DNA of 64,000 nt from Struthio camelus (taxonomy: Eukaryota; Chordata; Aves; Struthioniformes; Struthionidae), in NCBI RefSeq assembly GCF_040807025.1, contig NC_090952.1:20767068-20831067 (forward strand), read 5' to 3'. The notes below the pieces were generated by a model, which did no database searches, was not told where the DNA came from, and was given only the letters and a program-made list of their open reading frames with translations. Below, piece after piece: positions 1 to 10,731 of the stretch. The position numbers and the translations under genes were made by a program. Position 1 is the stretch's first letter, and each line of letters begins with the position of its first letter.

Positions 1-3000
1 GCTTACGTGCTTAGGAAATCCAGGGCATTTGGAGTTCTAAGCAGCCATGAAGCAAACAATAGGTTTAAGCAGTTAATAGATATGAACAATAATTACAGCC
101 TTCCAGCTACATCAGGAGACCAAATTGGCCAGTGTGTTACATGTCATGATTTAATTCCAATTGATATGAATTGATATTCACCAGGAAAAGAATGGCAAAA
201 GATGGCAAACCTCTCGCTGAGGTTTGCCGATTCTTAGAGAGGTATTTTACTTGCCACCAAGGAGGGAGAAGAGACCGTTCTACCTGCAAAACATGACTGG
301 AAGCCCAAAAATAATTGTTGTCATGCCTCAAGACAGTCCTATTACCGGAGTGTATTTTCAGCTCAGTGTTTTCGCTAATGTATGATGTAATTATTTTCAG
401 AAGAGACTTTTGGCTTACTTTAACTTCATGCTATTGTTCTTTTAAGTACTTTATTATGAAATTGCATGGTAGCAACTAGGCTCCACAGCTGGAGCTCACC
501 CCAGCCCCAGGGCAACCTGTACTGCTAAAGTTTTGAAATATTTAACGTTCATAAAAATCTGAATAGGCAGTCATGTTTCAGAGGAGAAGAAAAAAAAAAT
601 ATGGAACTTTATCTTTCATTGCCATTTATTTCGTTGTATTTAGTGTCTAACAAGTAAATAAAATGAATGACTTGAAGGATTCCTCTTGTCATGCAATCTC
701 ATGACATATCCTAAAATGCTTACACTTTTGTAATTTGGAGAATTTCTCTCTGTACATAGCTTATAGATATCTTCTGTATATTTTATGCTATTTAGTTTTA
801 TTTTGTTATTAACCAATACAAATAAGAATAGATTCCTTGTAAGTTTTTCTTCCCTCTTGTATATAATATAGCTGTGGAAGGTTGAAGATGCAAGGTTTTA
901 GAAGGCTGAATTGTATTTTTTGTCATTTTAGGACTTCTTCCTCTTATTTCGTATGTGCATGGCTTTACTGTTGTAGCAAAACTGGCTTTGAGGTCTCACT
1001 TTGGGGTTTTTAGGAAATATGCGTGAAGGCATTAAGAAAAACATGCATGTAAAATCTACAAAGATTCTGCCTGCAAAGAAAAAATACATTACATTTTCTC
1101 AACCTTGACACCTCTTCTTTAGTACAAACTCGGGTTAAATGAGATAGTGAATTCATAGTTTTATTTAAGTTTCTGAATTTCTCTTCACTGTAGGGGAGTA
1201 GTAGTCGCACTGTTCAAGTAACTGAGTTCTCGGTGGATACCCTGTCAGAGGCTCAAAACTGCTTGCATCCACTCCTGTCAGGCTTCTGGCACAATATTGC
1301 TGGCATTCGGTGGGAACAGTGTTGAAGTCATCTTGTGATTTGAAATGCTACTTAACTTGTAAATGACCGCATGCAATTAATACAAAAGAGTCTGTCTGCT
1401 CTCTTCCTAATATAGCTGTCCTATCAGTATGAGGACCAGTTGAAAAATCATTTATTTCATAGCATGCGCATCATACTCTGTTCCTCCCCTTTTTTTAACT
1501 TTGTATGTGCTTGTGAGATGCTGCTGTTGCAAAAATTAACCCCTATTTACCGGTTATTCTAAAAGAAAACTATTACACAAACTGTAATCTGAGAAATAAA
1601 TAGAAGGGAGCTCCGTAACTGGCAACACTTGAAGCAAGAAGAAAATAAGAAATATATCAAACCAAAAAAAATTTTTTTTTTTTAATGTTCATGTTTCTCA
1701 AGATATCAGTAGCCACAGTCTGCATTAACCGAGATGCCTTTTATCATCCCTAAACATAGCCCTATTGTAAACAATCAATATATGGTTGGGGGGAGGCACC
1801 TTTTGGACCAAATCTGTAAGTCTGATTACACAAATCGATGCTATGTTTAGAAATAATACATCAAGATTGTAGTTAGGCAGACACCTTGATGCATTAACTG
1901 TAATAATATAAAAGCTTTTCCAGCCTCTCCTATCCTCCCCACTCCAGTTAATCCTGCTTTTGCTGTAGGGAGAAGCAGATTTCTCAGAGGTGAGGTCCCT
2001 TTTTCTCTGAAATACTTTCAGGGCCAAAAGCATGCTTAGAATCATTCTGTAGGAGCCCCTTCCTAAGGTCTTTCACAAGCTTTCATTAAGCATAATCTGT
2101 GCAGTGTTAATGAGATAGAGCTCCTTCCTCTTTGCTGTTCCAAAAGAGGCCATAATCTTTTAGAACTTCGAAAGAACATACCGAGGCAAATGAACCAGGA
2201 AAAGTAGTTATGTTGCTATGTCCTTAAATTCATACAAACCTTTTATCATCTCTTAATAACGACCAGCAACTCCTTGCGCTACACCAGCACGTTCTTGCAG
2301 ATCCAGTTGCGGAGGTCAAAACAGTTTGCTGTTTAAACTGCTGAAGAGTACTATCCTTGCTACTGATTCTAATTTCATCATTTCAGCGTAGAGTCATCTA
2401 TTTTAGCATACAGCATTGCTGGCAATGGTGCAAGTAACCCGCTGACTTTGCACAGAAGTGCACAAGGAGCTCGTTGTATGTTTAAAGTCTCCACTAGAGC
2501 ACGGTAACATCCAAATTGCCCCAGCTATTGTCAGAGTGAATCTATAACTGCTGTAAATAAAGTTCAATGTTTTACAGATATGCCTAAACAACTTGAGAGA
2601 AATTTTATCTCTAAATGTGTAAGAAAGAAGTGATAGTGGATAGCTTAATCTGTTTTGACCTTTGTGCGACCTACTGCTTTGGCTTTTGTTCTATCATAAC
2701 TTCAAAACTACATCTTAGTACTGGGTGTTCTTTTTCCTTTCTGAAGCAAAAGAACTTTAGCAGCTAACCCCTTGCTTGACCAAACTGGATTTGTTGCTCT
2801 TCAGAAAAGCTTTATACCTTCTCAGAATTTTCTTTCCCTTTCCTAGAATTTCTAAAACCTTTATACCAAACTCTGATAAGAGAATTTCTTGGTGCTTGAA
2901 GAAAACAATGCAATAGCTACACTGCTTGGATATTCAGCAGCAATATAATGCTCCTTCTAATGAAAGCCTCCTTCAGGAATATGCTTCTTTTTTGCGTATC

Positions 3001-4710
3001 AAAGCAAGTAGCTAGATTTCATCGCATCGCAGCTGCATCTCTCTCTGCTTTTTGAGATTCACCTGCATGAACAAACTGCATTTGCCTTATTCTACACTTC
3101 CCAATGATGATCACATCCTTCCAGATTCCAGGCACATCCACCTGAACTTCCGTATTATTCCATGTATTGTGCAAGATGAAATGCTGTTTTCTTTAGTGGT
3201 TGCTTTACATGCACCAACTTTTCTTAAAAGTTTTGGTTATTTTGCTCATTGTTATTGCTCATGATAAAAGGTACATCAAATTAATTCTTCATTTCTTTCA
3301 AGCTCTGCCTGGCTTGAACTTTTTGCTCAACCATACCTAAACCAAAATATGAAACCTCCAGTTTGTAACCCACAGATGCCTTTTGCAGAAACTTTCTTGA
3401 GATTGTTAGCTCTTTCCCAGAACAGAGGAAATTGAGTTTGGTTTATAGCCTGATGATGACTTTAAAGACTAGTAATACAGCGCACAGAAGTCCTAAGCTG
3501 CCTTTACCACTGACACCAGCGTATTCTGCCACTATGGCCTCAGAAGTTTAAAAAACATTGAAGAGTTATCTGTGGAGCCAAACTGGCGGAAGAACGAGGA
3601 GTGGAATTAAGTGATATTTAAGCACCTAAATTGAAATCACAGACCTTAAAACTCCAAACGGCTGTCTCCTCTGTGACTGAGAAGGATTAACTTTTCCAAT
3701 GTCAAACAGCTTTCCTATTCCGGGATGCATAGGGGACACATCTGTTGGTGCAAGAGACACGCTTTTTGCTGTAAAAGCAGAGGCTATTCCCAGTTCAAAC
3801 AAAAGAAGTAGCAGAGCAGTCTTAAGGGTAAGCTTCCTGTTTCTTAGGATTGTTCTGGCTCCACCCTTTCCTCTTCCACTTTGTGTTTTCCGAAATGAAG
3901 GGTCTGGTTCTTGTCCCTTTCTTCCCAGAAGCCAGGGGAAGGGAAAACCTTGGATTTTGCTGGAATGCTGTTCAATATGCAGGAATACACAAGCATTCCA
4001 GAAAACTTTTATTTTTTGGTATCTAAAATACCATATTTTAGAATTGTATTTCTAAAGTTGATTTACATCTTTGTAAAATGGTTGCTGCTGCTACAGGAAG
4101 ACCAGTGCATTAAGAGTAAGTTCCTGTGGCTTGGGACTCTGTTGCATCTGTTGTCATGGTTTGATTATAGTGGATTATTAAACTCCTTTTGGAACAGTGT
4201 TAAACTGGTATTTGTGTTTTTTTATTTGGCCTAGATTAATTCAATATGTAGCGGAAACAGAAGGTATGATTTCCTATGGGACGGATTGATAACTTTTATC
4301 CTTCTGTGATCTTTTAAAGTTATATTTTAAAAAACAGAGACCAGCAGTAAAAGTTCTTATACCTATCCATTTCCACAGACAGAAAAGGAATTCAAACTAT
4401 TTTTTTATCCATATCAGAGTATTTCTTTCATTTTATTGATGCACTCTATTTTTGGTAGTTCTCTGTAGAACTCCTTGTCAATTTCAAAACTTTAATCTTA
4501 CCATAGACGGTATAGAGATAATACGATTTAATTATATGCTGTGAAACAAAATGCATTATTTTCAGAGTAAACTGCAGGGCAACCTGCAGGAAACAATGAT
4601 AATTATATGGTAATTTTTATTATAATTCTTCTGTATACTTAGGATAACTTAAATCTTGCCATATGTATCTGAGATGAATTTCAATGCCACTTTGCTATAA
4701 ACCAGAACAG
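1..4710. other. Non-coding AT-rich stretch, no gene recognised
   Basis: No open frame here resembles a protein family, and none is bounded by convincing splice signals. A canonical AATAAA lies at 657-662 in a T-rich context like that of a 3' untranslated region, but no upstream exon was found. Frames of about 106-118 codons at 1725-2045 (minus) and 3699-4055 (plus) have compositions expected of translated AT-rich non-coding DNA. An A8/T12 tract sits at 1664-1683. Confidence 0.6.
1664..1683. repeat. A8-T12 homopolymer junction
   Basis: Eight A followed directly by twelve T, so the site is partly self-complementary. It is a low-complexity tract with no associated retrotransposon body recognised. 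Confidence 0.85.
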
Positions 4711-4835
4711 ACATGTCTGATAGAGTGGAAGAGCATTACATGAGCATATGGGAGAGCTAGGCTCAGTTCTTGTAATGGCTTTTTAGGTTCCCAGACAAAT
4801 CTGGCCTTGAGGGTTTATAGCGTCTGTGAGAATTG
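4711..4835 (+). mobile_element. Ancient MIR-like (tRNA-derived) SINE relic
   Basis: The stretch follows the order of motifs of an MIR/CORE-type SINE: a box-A-like GAGTGGAAGAGCATTA near 4723, then GGGAGAGCTAGGCTCAGTTC near 4750 in place of the usual box-B region, then TCTGGCCTTGAGGG near 4799 corresponding to the 'gacctTGGGcaagtcac' part, followed by a CTCTGTGAG-like segment. It is clearly diverged. The assignment comes from remembered family consensus features, not a search. Such relics are inherited across amniotes and would have been inserted long ago. Orientation is plus. Both ends are approximate. Confidence 0.5.
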
Positions 4836-7192
4836 AATTGCTCAGGGCTGAGATACCCTGTAATTCAGTGAGAGTTGTGAAGAGAGGGGACATCCACGTC
4901 AGTAGCCTTCCACCAGCTGCAATGCAGAGCCATTGGCTGAGTTCAATTCCAAAAATTCAAAACTTTATCCTTCAGTGGGTTTCTGGGGTTCTGCCAACTG
5001 GGGCAGATCTTACACGCTGTAGGAGAAAAGCCAAATACTGTGTAGATGAGAAAATTATTGAGAATTCTCTCACACAAACTTCAGATTGACCATCTGACTG
5101 TTGTGGATGCAGTCTTTTTTTTTTTTTTTTTAATGGTCTAGTGACAAAATCTTTTGAGGGCAAACCACTGTGAATGCTGTGTTTTTATTTTTGATTTTTG
5201 CACCAAGCAGCAATGAAAATTCTGACAACTTAACTTGTATTCTGTAAACGTGTGGAAAATTACAGCACTTCAAGACTACTGTCAGCAGTAAAAGTTTATA
5301 ATGTTTGGGAGAGTTTGGGCTTTTTTGCAAACAAGTAAAAATGAAGTACATACCACCACAGATTTCCCATACATGTATATATTTCTGATTCTCAGCAAAA
5401 TGCAAATTCAGCTGAAACGTACTGCGGTCTTGCCTAATCAGTGCACCTAAGTGGCTGGTCTTCAATGCTAGTGTAGTATTGAAAAAATGACGGGAAAAAA
5501 AGATATGAAAAAATAATCCCACAGAGATAATCACCACCACCCCAGTATCGTCAATACAGTAAATGCTCTGTAATAGATTAGATACTGTCACTTGGGAAAG
5601 GAAAACGGACAACAGAACCTTGTGTTGCCAGTTTGAATCGTTGCTAGTTTTGAGGGTCCATGGGGATAGGCATAGTGTAATAGACCGTGAGCAGCAAAAC
5701 CACTGGTGCAGATTCTAAGTTTGAGAAAAGTGCTAGGCTATTGCATCATTGCTTGCTGGGAAATTACTTCGCGTATATGTTGGCAGGAAAGTAGCAGCAC
5801 GTTAGGAGATACTGTGATCTGTGAAGCCTATTGGAAATGCACATTTTTAACCGATACCTTACACTATCTTCTTGTTCTTTATGTCGATGTCGCAGTGTGG
5901 TTGCGAATAAAAGAATTAATGCTTGTGCAGTAGCTTCATTGTGATGAGCAGTTTTTTATGCTGAGAATCACTTATACAGCTGTTTGATTGGAAAGAGGCA
6001 GAAGCATATGGGAAAGATGGGGATAGCGCCTTAAGAAGTGCATTGCTTTTTGGGTGGTCCAGTTTGCGCTCCTGTGCATTCACACAGAAGGAAGGAGAAA
6101 CTGTAGACCTACTTATCCGCCTCTAGAGAGGACTATGTAGTTGTGATGTCTTCTCTAGACTTGGTTTTAGTCATTCTTTTTTTGTTATGTTAACTAACTG
6201 TCCCTGAAATATCAGAACAAGTGAGCTTTAACTGAGATTTAGAAATAGCCCTTCCAGTCACAGCGGAAACATTCTGGGTTTAAGCATTGCGAATGTAATG
6301 GATTAGAAAAAGCCATAGAGTTATCTGAGGCTTACAGAACTTAATGCAAAAATTGGAAACCAAGAAGCAGTGAATGAAAAATAGCTGCAGCATATTCATC
6401 GCTGGATGTTAAAAGCAAACAAAGACGGCATCTCATTGTGTTAATGAGTATATCAGAATCGTTACTGATTTCACTGGGAAAAGTAATGAATGTTAAGACG
6501 TTCATACCAAAATGCATTTTTATTGCACTTTGGAGCATACGTTCGTACACAAGAAAATAGGTTCACAGCGTAAGGGGATGGATGCAGTGCTGCGGTTCAG
6601 ACTTGTGTTAAACGCAGTTTAATTACTTCAGTAGTTCTGCACGTTGTTGATTACACTGCCTTTTTGGTAGCTCCGAGAAAATACTTGTTCGTGGTTTCTT
6701 TTAATTAGATTTCAGCTTAGAAGATCTCTCTATGGTGTAATTCAATGAGCTTCTGTTTGCATGACTCCAAAATGAGAAGCTAAAAAGTAGTAACCTATAG
6801 TGTTCTGTGTCACAGTGCCTGAAAATCTTACTTGCGGGTGGATTTCTTCTTTGGATTTGTAGGTTAGCTGCACTGTTTTTAAATAGAGGAAAAGAGTTTT
6901 TGGTAACTTCAGCATAAAAGCAAGTATTTTACCTACACTGTATTGCGTTGGATAGCCTTTTTTGACACTGTAAAATTGCTTCAGCTAACTAATTGCTCTG
7001 TTAGTTTTGCAGGGTTGACATATATCAACAAAAATAGATGCAGACAGTCAATTATTTGAATTATGCTAGGAGGGATCATCATCTCTATTTTATGAAGGAA
7101 GAAGCTTTCATGTGGGAGAACCGAGAACCGTTCCCAGGCCAATTGCTACTAAGCTGAGTTGCTGAGAGGAAGGGACAATTCAAAGCTTTTGG
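4836..7192. other. Non-coding stretch, nothing recognised
   Basis: A T17 tract is the only repeat seen. A 160-codon frame on the minus strand (5130-5612) begins close to that tract and is rich in F, I, L and H. This is typical of translation of AT-rich DNA, and no domain or splice context supports it. Confidence 0.55.
5115..5131. repeat. Poly(T) tract, 17 nt
   Basis: Uninterrupted T run. It could be the reverse-strand poly(A) tail of an old retroposed sequence, but no body is recognisable next to it. Confidence 0.9.
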
Positions 7193-7195
7193 GGT

Positions 7196-7227
7196 TTTGT
7201 TTGTTTGTTTGTTTGTTTGTTTGTTTT
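7196..7227. repeat. (TTTG)n microsatellite
   Basis: About seven to eight units of TTTG. Open frames on both strands cross it, one giving KQTNKQTNK-type peptide repeats; these are artefacts of the repeat. Confidence 0.95.
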
Positions 7228-7579
7228 GCTTTGTAACAATTTCAAGACTTGCAGAGGAAACTCTTTTCATATTATCTTTATGTTTCACTTACTTTAATGC
7301 CACAAACTTGTTCTATTCAACCACGGAATCAGTTAAGTGGACTGTACTTGTCAGTTGGCATCGGTTATGTATTGCAACACTCATCAGTACAAAAGCACAT
7401 GGAAAATTGTCTAAAATTGTGTACAGATTTTTTTCCAGACATTGGAAGGTAGAAGACACTGCTTTCTTACACTGCTGTCAAAATTTGTAAGTAATACGAT
7501 TAGATAACTGTAGAAAAATAAACTGTGTACTCAATTTCTGTCTATATATTAGAATTTAGTCATTTTATCAAACCAGATA

Positions 7580-7855
7580 TTAAAGGAAAAAAATAAAGGC
7601 GGACTGCCATGGCTTTTTCTGGTAGCCAGACATCCTTTTTTGAAGAGACGGATCATCATTGTTACTCATCATATCAAAAGGAGAAAGTTCTAAAGCTTTC
7701 AGGTGTTCTTTAGCTTGCTTCAGATTTGACGCAATTGCTGTTCTGGCTTTTTCCTGATTTTCAGCATCATCATCATTATAATAATCTGTTAAGGCAAACC
7801 GAGTTAGCTTGCTGATCAATAAGATTTTTCCAATAAAAAATGAGTAACCTTTCAT
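7580..7855 (-). pseudogene. Coding-looking frame or exon relic, family not recognised
   Basis: A 91-codon minus-strand frame. Its middle, about residues 24-80, has a composition unlike the rest of the window: a DYYNDDDAENQEKAR acidic/basic segment, then a likely amphipathic helix around NLKQAKEHLKALEL, then SPFDMM and a second NNDD. A possible splice acceptor (TTTGCCTTAACAG) ends just before the codons for YYNDDD. No good donor follows before the stop, and the last residues (AFIFFL) look like read-through of a T-rich tract. This fits a decayed processed copy, a terminal exon, or chance. No A-rich tail is evident. I do not recognise the family and assign no function. Confidence 0.3.
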
Positions 7856-8452
7856 CTATTGAGCAAAATATCAGCCAAAGAACTCCTAAGCTTTTGTTTC
7901 TATGAGCTTCAACTTTCAAGACAAATACTGGATTTCACACATTTCTTTCATTTGGCTACAGGATGAGGGTAACTGCATTACGTAGAGGCTGTTATTACTA
8001 TTTCCCTTAAGAATAGACAGGAACAGTTTGAAGTCCTCAAAAAGCCTCTAGAATGAGTGGTTTAGACTTATAAAATTAAGATCATTGAGTTAAAAAAAAT
8101 GACAAAGCTGCTTGAAAATGAGGTTAACGAATAGAGAGATGTATGCTGGCACACACAGTGAAAGCATTACAGATGTTATCCTATGTCTCTGCAGTTCTCA
8201 GTTCATCACCTCTTGGTATTTTAAAAATATCTGAACAGAGTAAAGGAGGCCTTAGAAAACCTACTGGCAATAATATGAAGGATTTAGGAGAGTGCTATTA
8301 ATGATCAACTCCAGTGAGTCTCTCATTATCAAGAACCATTAACAAGGTATCTGCAGTCCAGGGTTATATATTTTTCCTTCTATCCTTTTTCCATTTTACA
8401 GTTTCTTGTTCAGTGTTGGACAATTCCCAAATGTGACATGTCAGCCTTTTCC

Positions 8453-8469
8453 AAAAAAAAAAAAAAAAA
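8453..8469. repeat. Poly(A) tract, 17 nt
   Basis: Uninterrupted A run between TTTTCC and GGTCTATG. The preceding sequence does not match a retroelement I recognise. Confidence 0.9.
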
Positions 8470-8884
8470 GGTCTATGCTGTTCCATCAACTCTGTAGCTT
8501 ATCACAAATGACTTGATGTTAGGTAGGGAGCCCCTTGCTGCAATCCTTCAGCTAGAATGCCACTCTTAGGAACTGCAGGCCCAGCGGTTTTGGCTGTCTT
8601 AATGATGCTTCCGTGCGGTTTCTCTTTGGCCAGCCCATCAAGTGTTCCTCTGTGTCGTACCAGTCTTTGAAGTCCCCTTGCGAGAAGAAACGCAGCAGCT
8701 TTTCTCCCAAACCTCACTGCTTCCTCTCTGGGTGGGAAGCTGAGACGGTGAGGTGTCCCCCTACCCTGGCATATTTCCTGGTCTATTTGTTATATTTCTC
8801 TAATTTTTTTTTTCCCCTGGGAATAGTATGGGATAATTTTGTTATTCTAATTTAACAACATTCCTGTGACTAAAAATAACTGTC

Positions 8885-9070
8885 ACCTAATAGAAATGCA
8901 AATGTAATCTGGTTTATTTAGTTTCTTGCCCTTGCTCATTAACGGATACCCATAGAGAGTTCTTTGCTATACAGAGATCGACTGCCTTCATTTGTCTTCT
9001 GGTGGCAATGATGACTCATGATTCTTTGCAGGTCCTGCCAGACTTACCTCAGTAATTTATAATGATGATC
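8885..9070. promoter_or_regulatory. Candidate regulatory block with octamer and AP-1 sites
   Basis: An exact octamer ATGCAAAT (POU-factor site) lies at 8896-8903. A symmetrical ATGACTCAT (AP-1/NF-E2 core TGACTCA) lies at 9011-9019. The interval is of mixed complexity and free of simple repeats, as conserved enhancers often are. No coding frame spans it. Factor binding is inferred from motifs only, and both motifs also occur by chance. Confidence 0.2.
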
Positions 9071-10435
9071 GAGACTTTTACAAAAATCTGCGTTAAATAA
9101 TTTGTGGCAGACAGAGCAATGAGATGTTGGGAAAAAAAAAAAGATCCTACAAACTTATAGTTTAGAAAAATAGACTCTAGAGATGCAATATAGAAATAAT
9201 CTTTCTTCAGCTTATTAAGTATGCCTTGTAAGCAATGAATCAAATCACTTTGCTGTATAATACAATTACTGCTGTAATTTGTAGTCATTACAGTTTGTGC
9301 TGAGGTATAATTGGAGATTTCATATTAATGCAGGTTATTGATAGAGAAGGTCTTAAGAGCTTTAGCATGGAGACTTACTTTGGGTCTGCTACAGCTTAAT
9401 TTGCAGACGATTAACTCAGTAGACCATAACAGCTCGTTGTGTCCATCTGTGATAGATTCATTCATGTTTAGATAATGCCCAAATAGAAAAAAAAGATCTG
9501 ACTGGAAGAGACATACTACGTGGTGCATTGTTGCCCTTACAGCCCATTAGGTTCTGCTGTGTCAGTGGAACTGCCTTTGGTGCAGAGTTAATTCTCTGGT
9601 CATCAGCTTTTTTAATAACAAGTAGTGGGAGGGCAGCAGATGAAGTGAGTTACTTTAATTAACTACTTAAAAATTTGGGAGGTTCTTCTACATCTGATGA
9701 ATGTTTACTAAATCAATTGTGATTTCATATAAATAGATTTTTAAGTATCAGATTTAACATCTAAATCTGAGCATATTAACTGCTGCTACAAGTCAAGATA
9801 AAAAGCTCTTGGTGCAGAGGAGGAAGTCCTCAGTGCTTTTTGTGTTATTTTCCTGCTAGCTGACATCTGGCATATAATGAGAAATAATGAATAAGTCATA
9901 TTCCAATTGTGTTTTTTCTGATCAAGTCCTGTGCTAAACCTGCATCCTGAATGTTATTCATGATTTTTTTCCCCTTTGGTGTTTTTCTTCTTGTTAACTC
10001 TATGATTTCATTTTAGGAATCATTTTTCTTTCCCACTTCTTCTATTAGCTCCTTCACAAATAATAGCTGTATTTTTCCTATCTGGTGCCTGCTATTTTAA
10101 ATTAAGGAGAGGGATAAACTTACAAAACCACCAAGAAAGAAAACAGTTCCTGTTTTGTTTGCAGTCAGTGTTTATATAGTATAGCGTATAGGCGATACAG
10201 ACAACACCTAAGCAGATTCAGGTGGGTGAATTGTATAAAATAGTTCTTATGAAAAAAAAAAAAGGGTGGGGGGAGGATCTGGAAAATCTGTCATGTGCTG
10301 ATAAACTGGTATCTCGGAGAATTTTGGTACTTAGATTATTTCATGCTCAGTGGTGAATATCGTATGTCACTAGGTTAACATAAGTTTAGTCATACAATGT
10401 TTACATAAATTACATTTGAAAGATGACTTTTTGCA

Positions 10436-10493
10436 TCTTACCTGAGTATTGGGCGTCGCCTTTTTGCTACAGTCTTACCTGAGTGTTGGATGC
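10436..10493. repeat. Imperfect 37-bp-period duplication
   Basis: TCTTACCTGAGTATTGGG at 10436 recurs as TCTTACCTGAGTGTTGGA at 10473. The intervening sequence is not repeated a third time. It is a local tandem duplication with no known element signature. Confidence 0.65.
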
Positions 10494-10711
10494 TTTTGAC
10501 TTCTTATGTAATCTGTCAGTTTATAATTTCAAAATGTTTTAAAAATGTAAACAGTTACTTCCAGCAGCTTATAAATAGCCCAGTCTTGGACTAATTTTTC
10601 TTTTCAGCCAAACTGAGATTTTGAAATTTGAGAAATCCCTGAGTTATTTGCACATTACCAAGTTGTTTCACAGCGGCAAAACAATTAACTTATACTTAGC
10701 CTTGATTTATT

Positions 10712-10731
10712 AAAAAAAAAAAAAAAAAAAA
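10712..10731. repeat. Poly(A) tract, 20 nt
   Basis: Uninterrupted A run following TGATTTATT. No retroposed body recognised upstream. Confidence 0.9.

Larger units (their letters stand above)
7856..10435. other. Non-coding stretch with one regulatory-looking block
   Basis: Apart from an A17 tract and the AP-1/octamer block near 9 kb, nothing is recognised. The 71- and 80-codon overlapping frames on opposite strands near 8.5-8.85 kb are locally less AT-rich, but match no family I know and have no splice context. Confidence 0.5.

Noticed and set aside
480..530. CR1-like phrase CAGGGCAACCTGT
   Set aside because: Only one short phrase matches and neighbouring CR1 blocks are missing, so it is probably coincidence.
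3699..4055. 118-codon plus-strand frame as a gene
   Set aside because: No recognisable domain. The overlapping 107-codon frame in another register shows the interval is merely stop-poor.
5130..5612. 160-codon minus-strand frame as a gene
   Set aside because: Composition is that of translated AT-rich DNA, it runs out of a poly(T) tract, and there is no domain, splice site or poly(A) signal support.
7085..7490. Frames spanning the TTTG array as proteins with peptide repeats
   Set aside because: The repeats are translations of the microsatellite on both strands.
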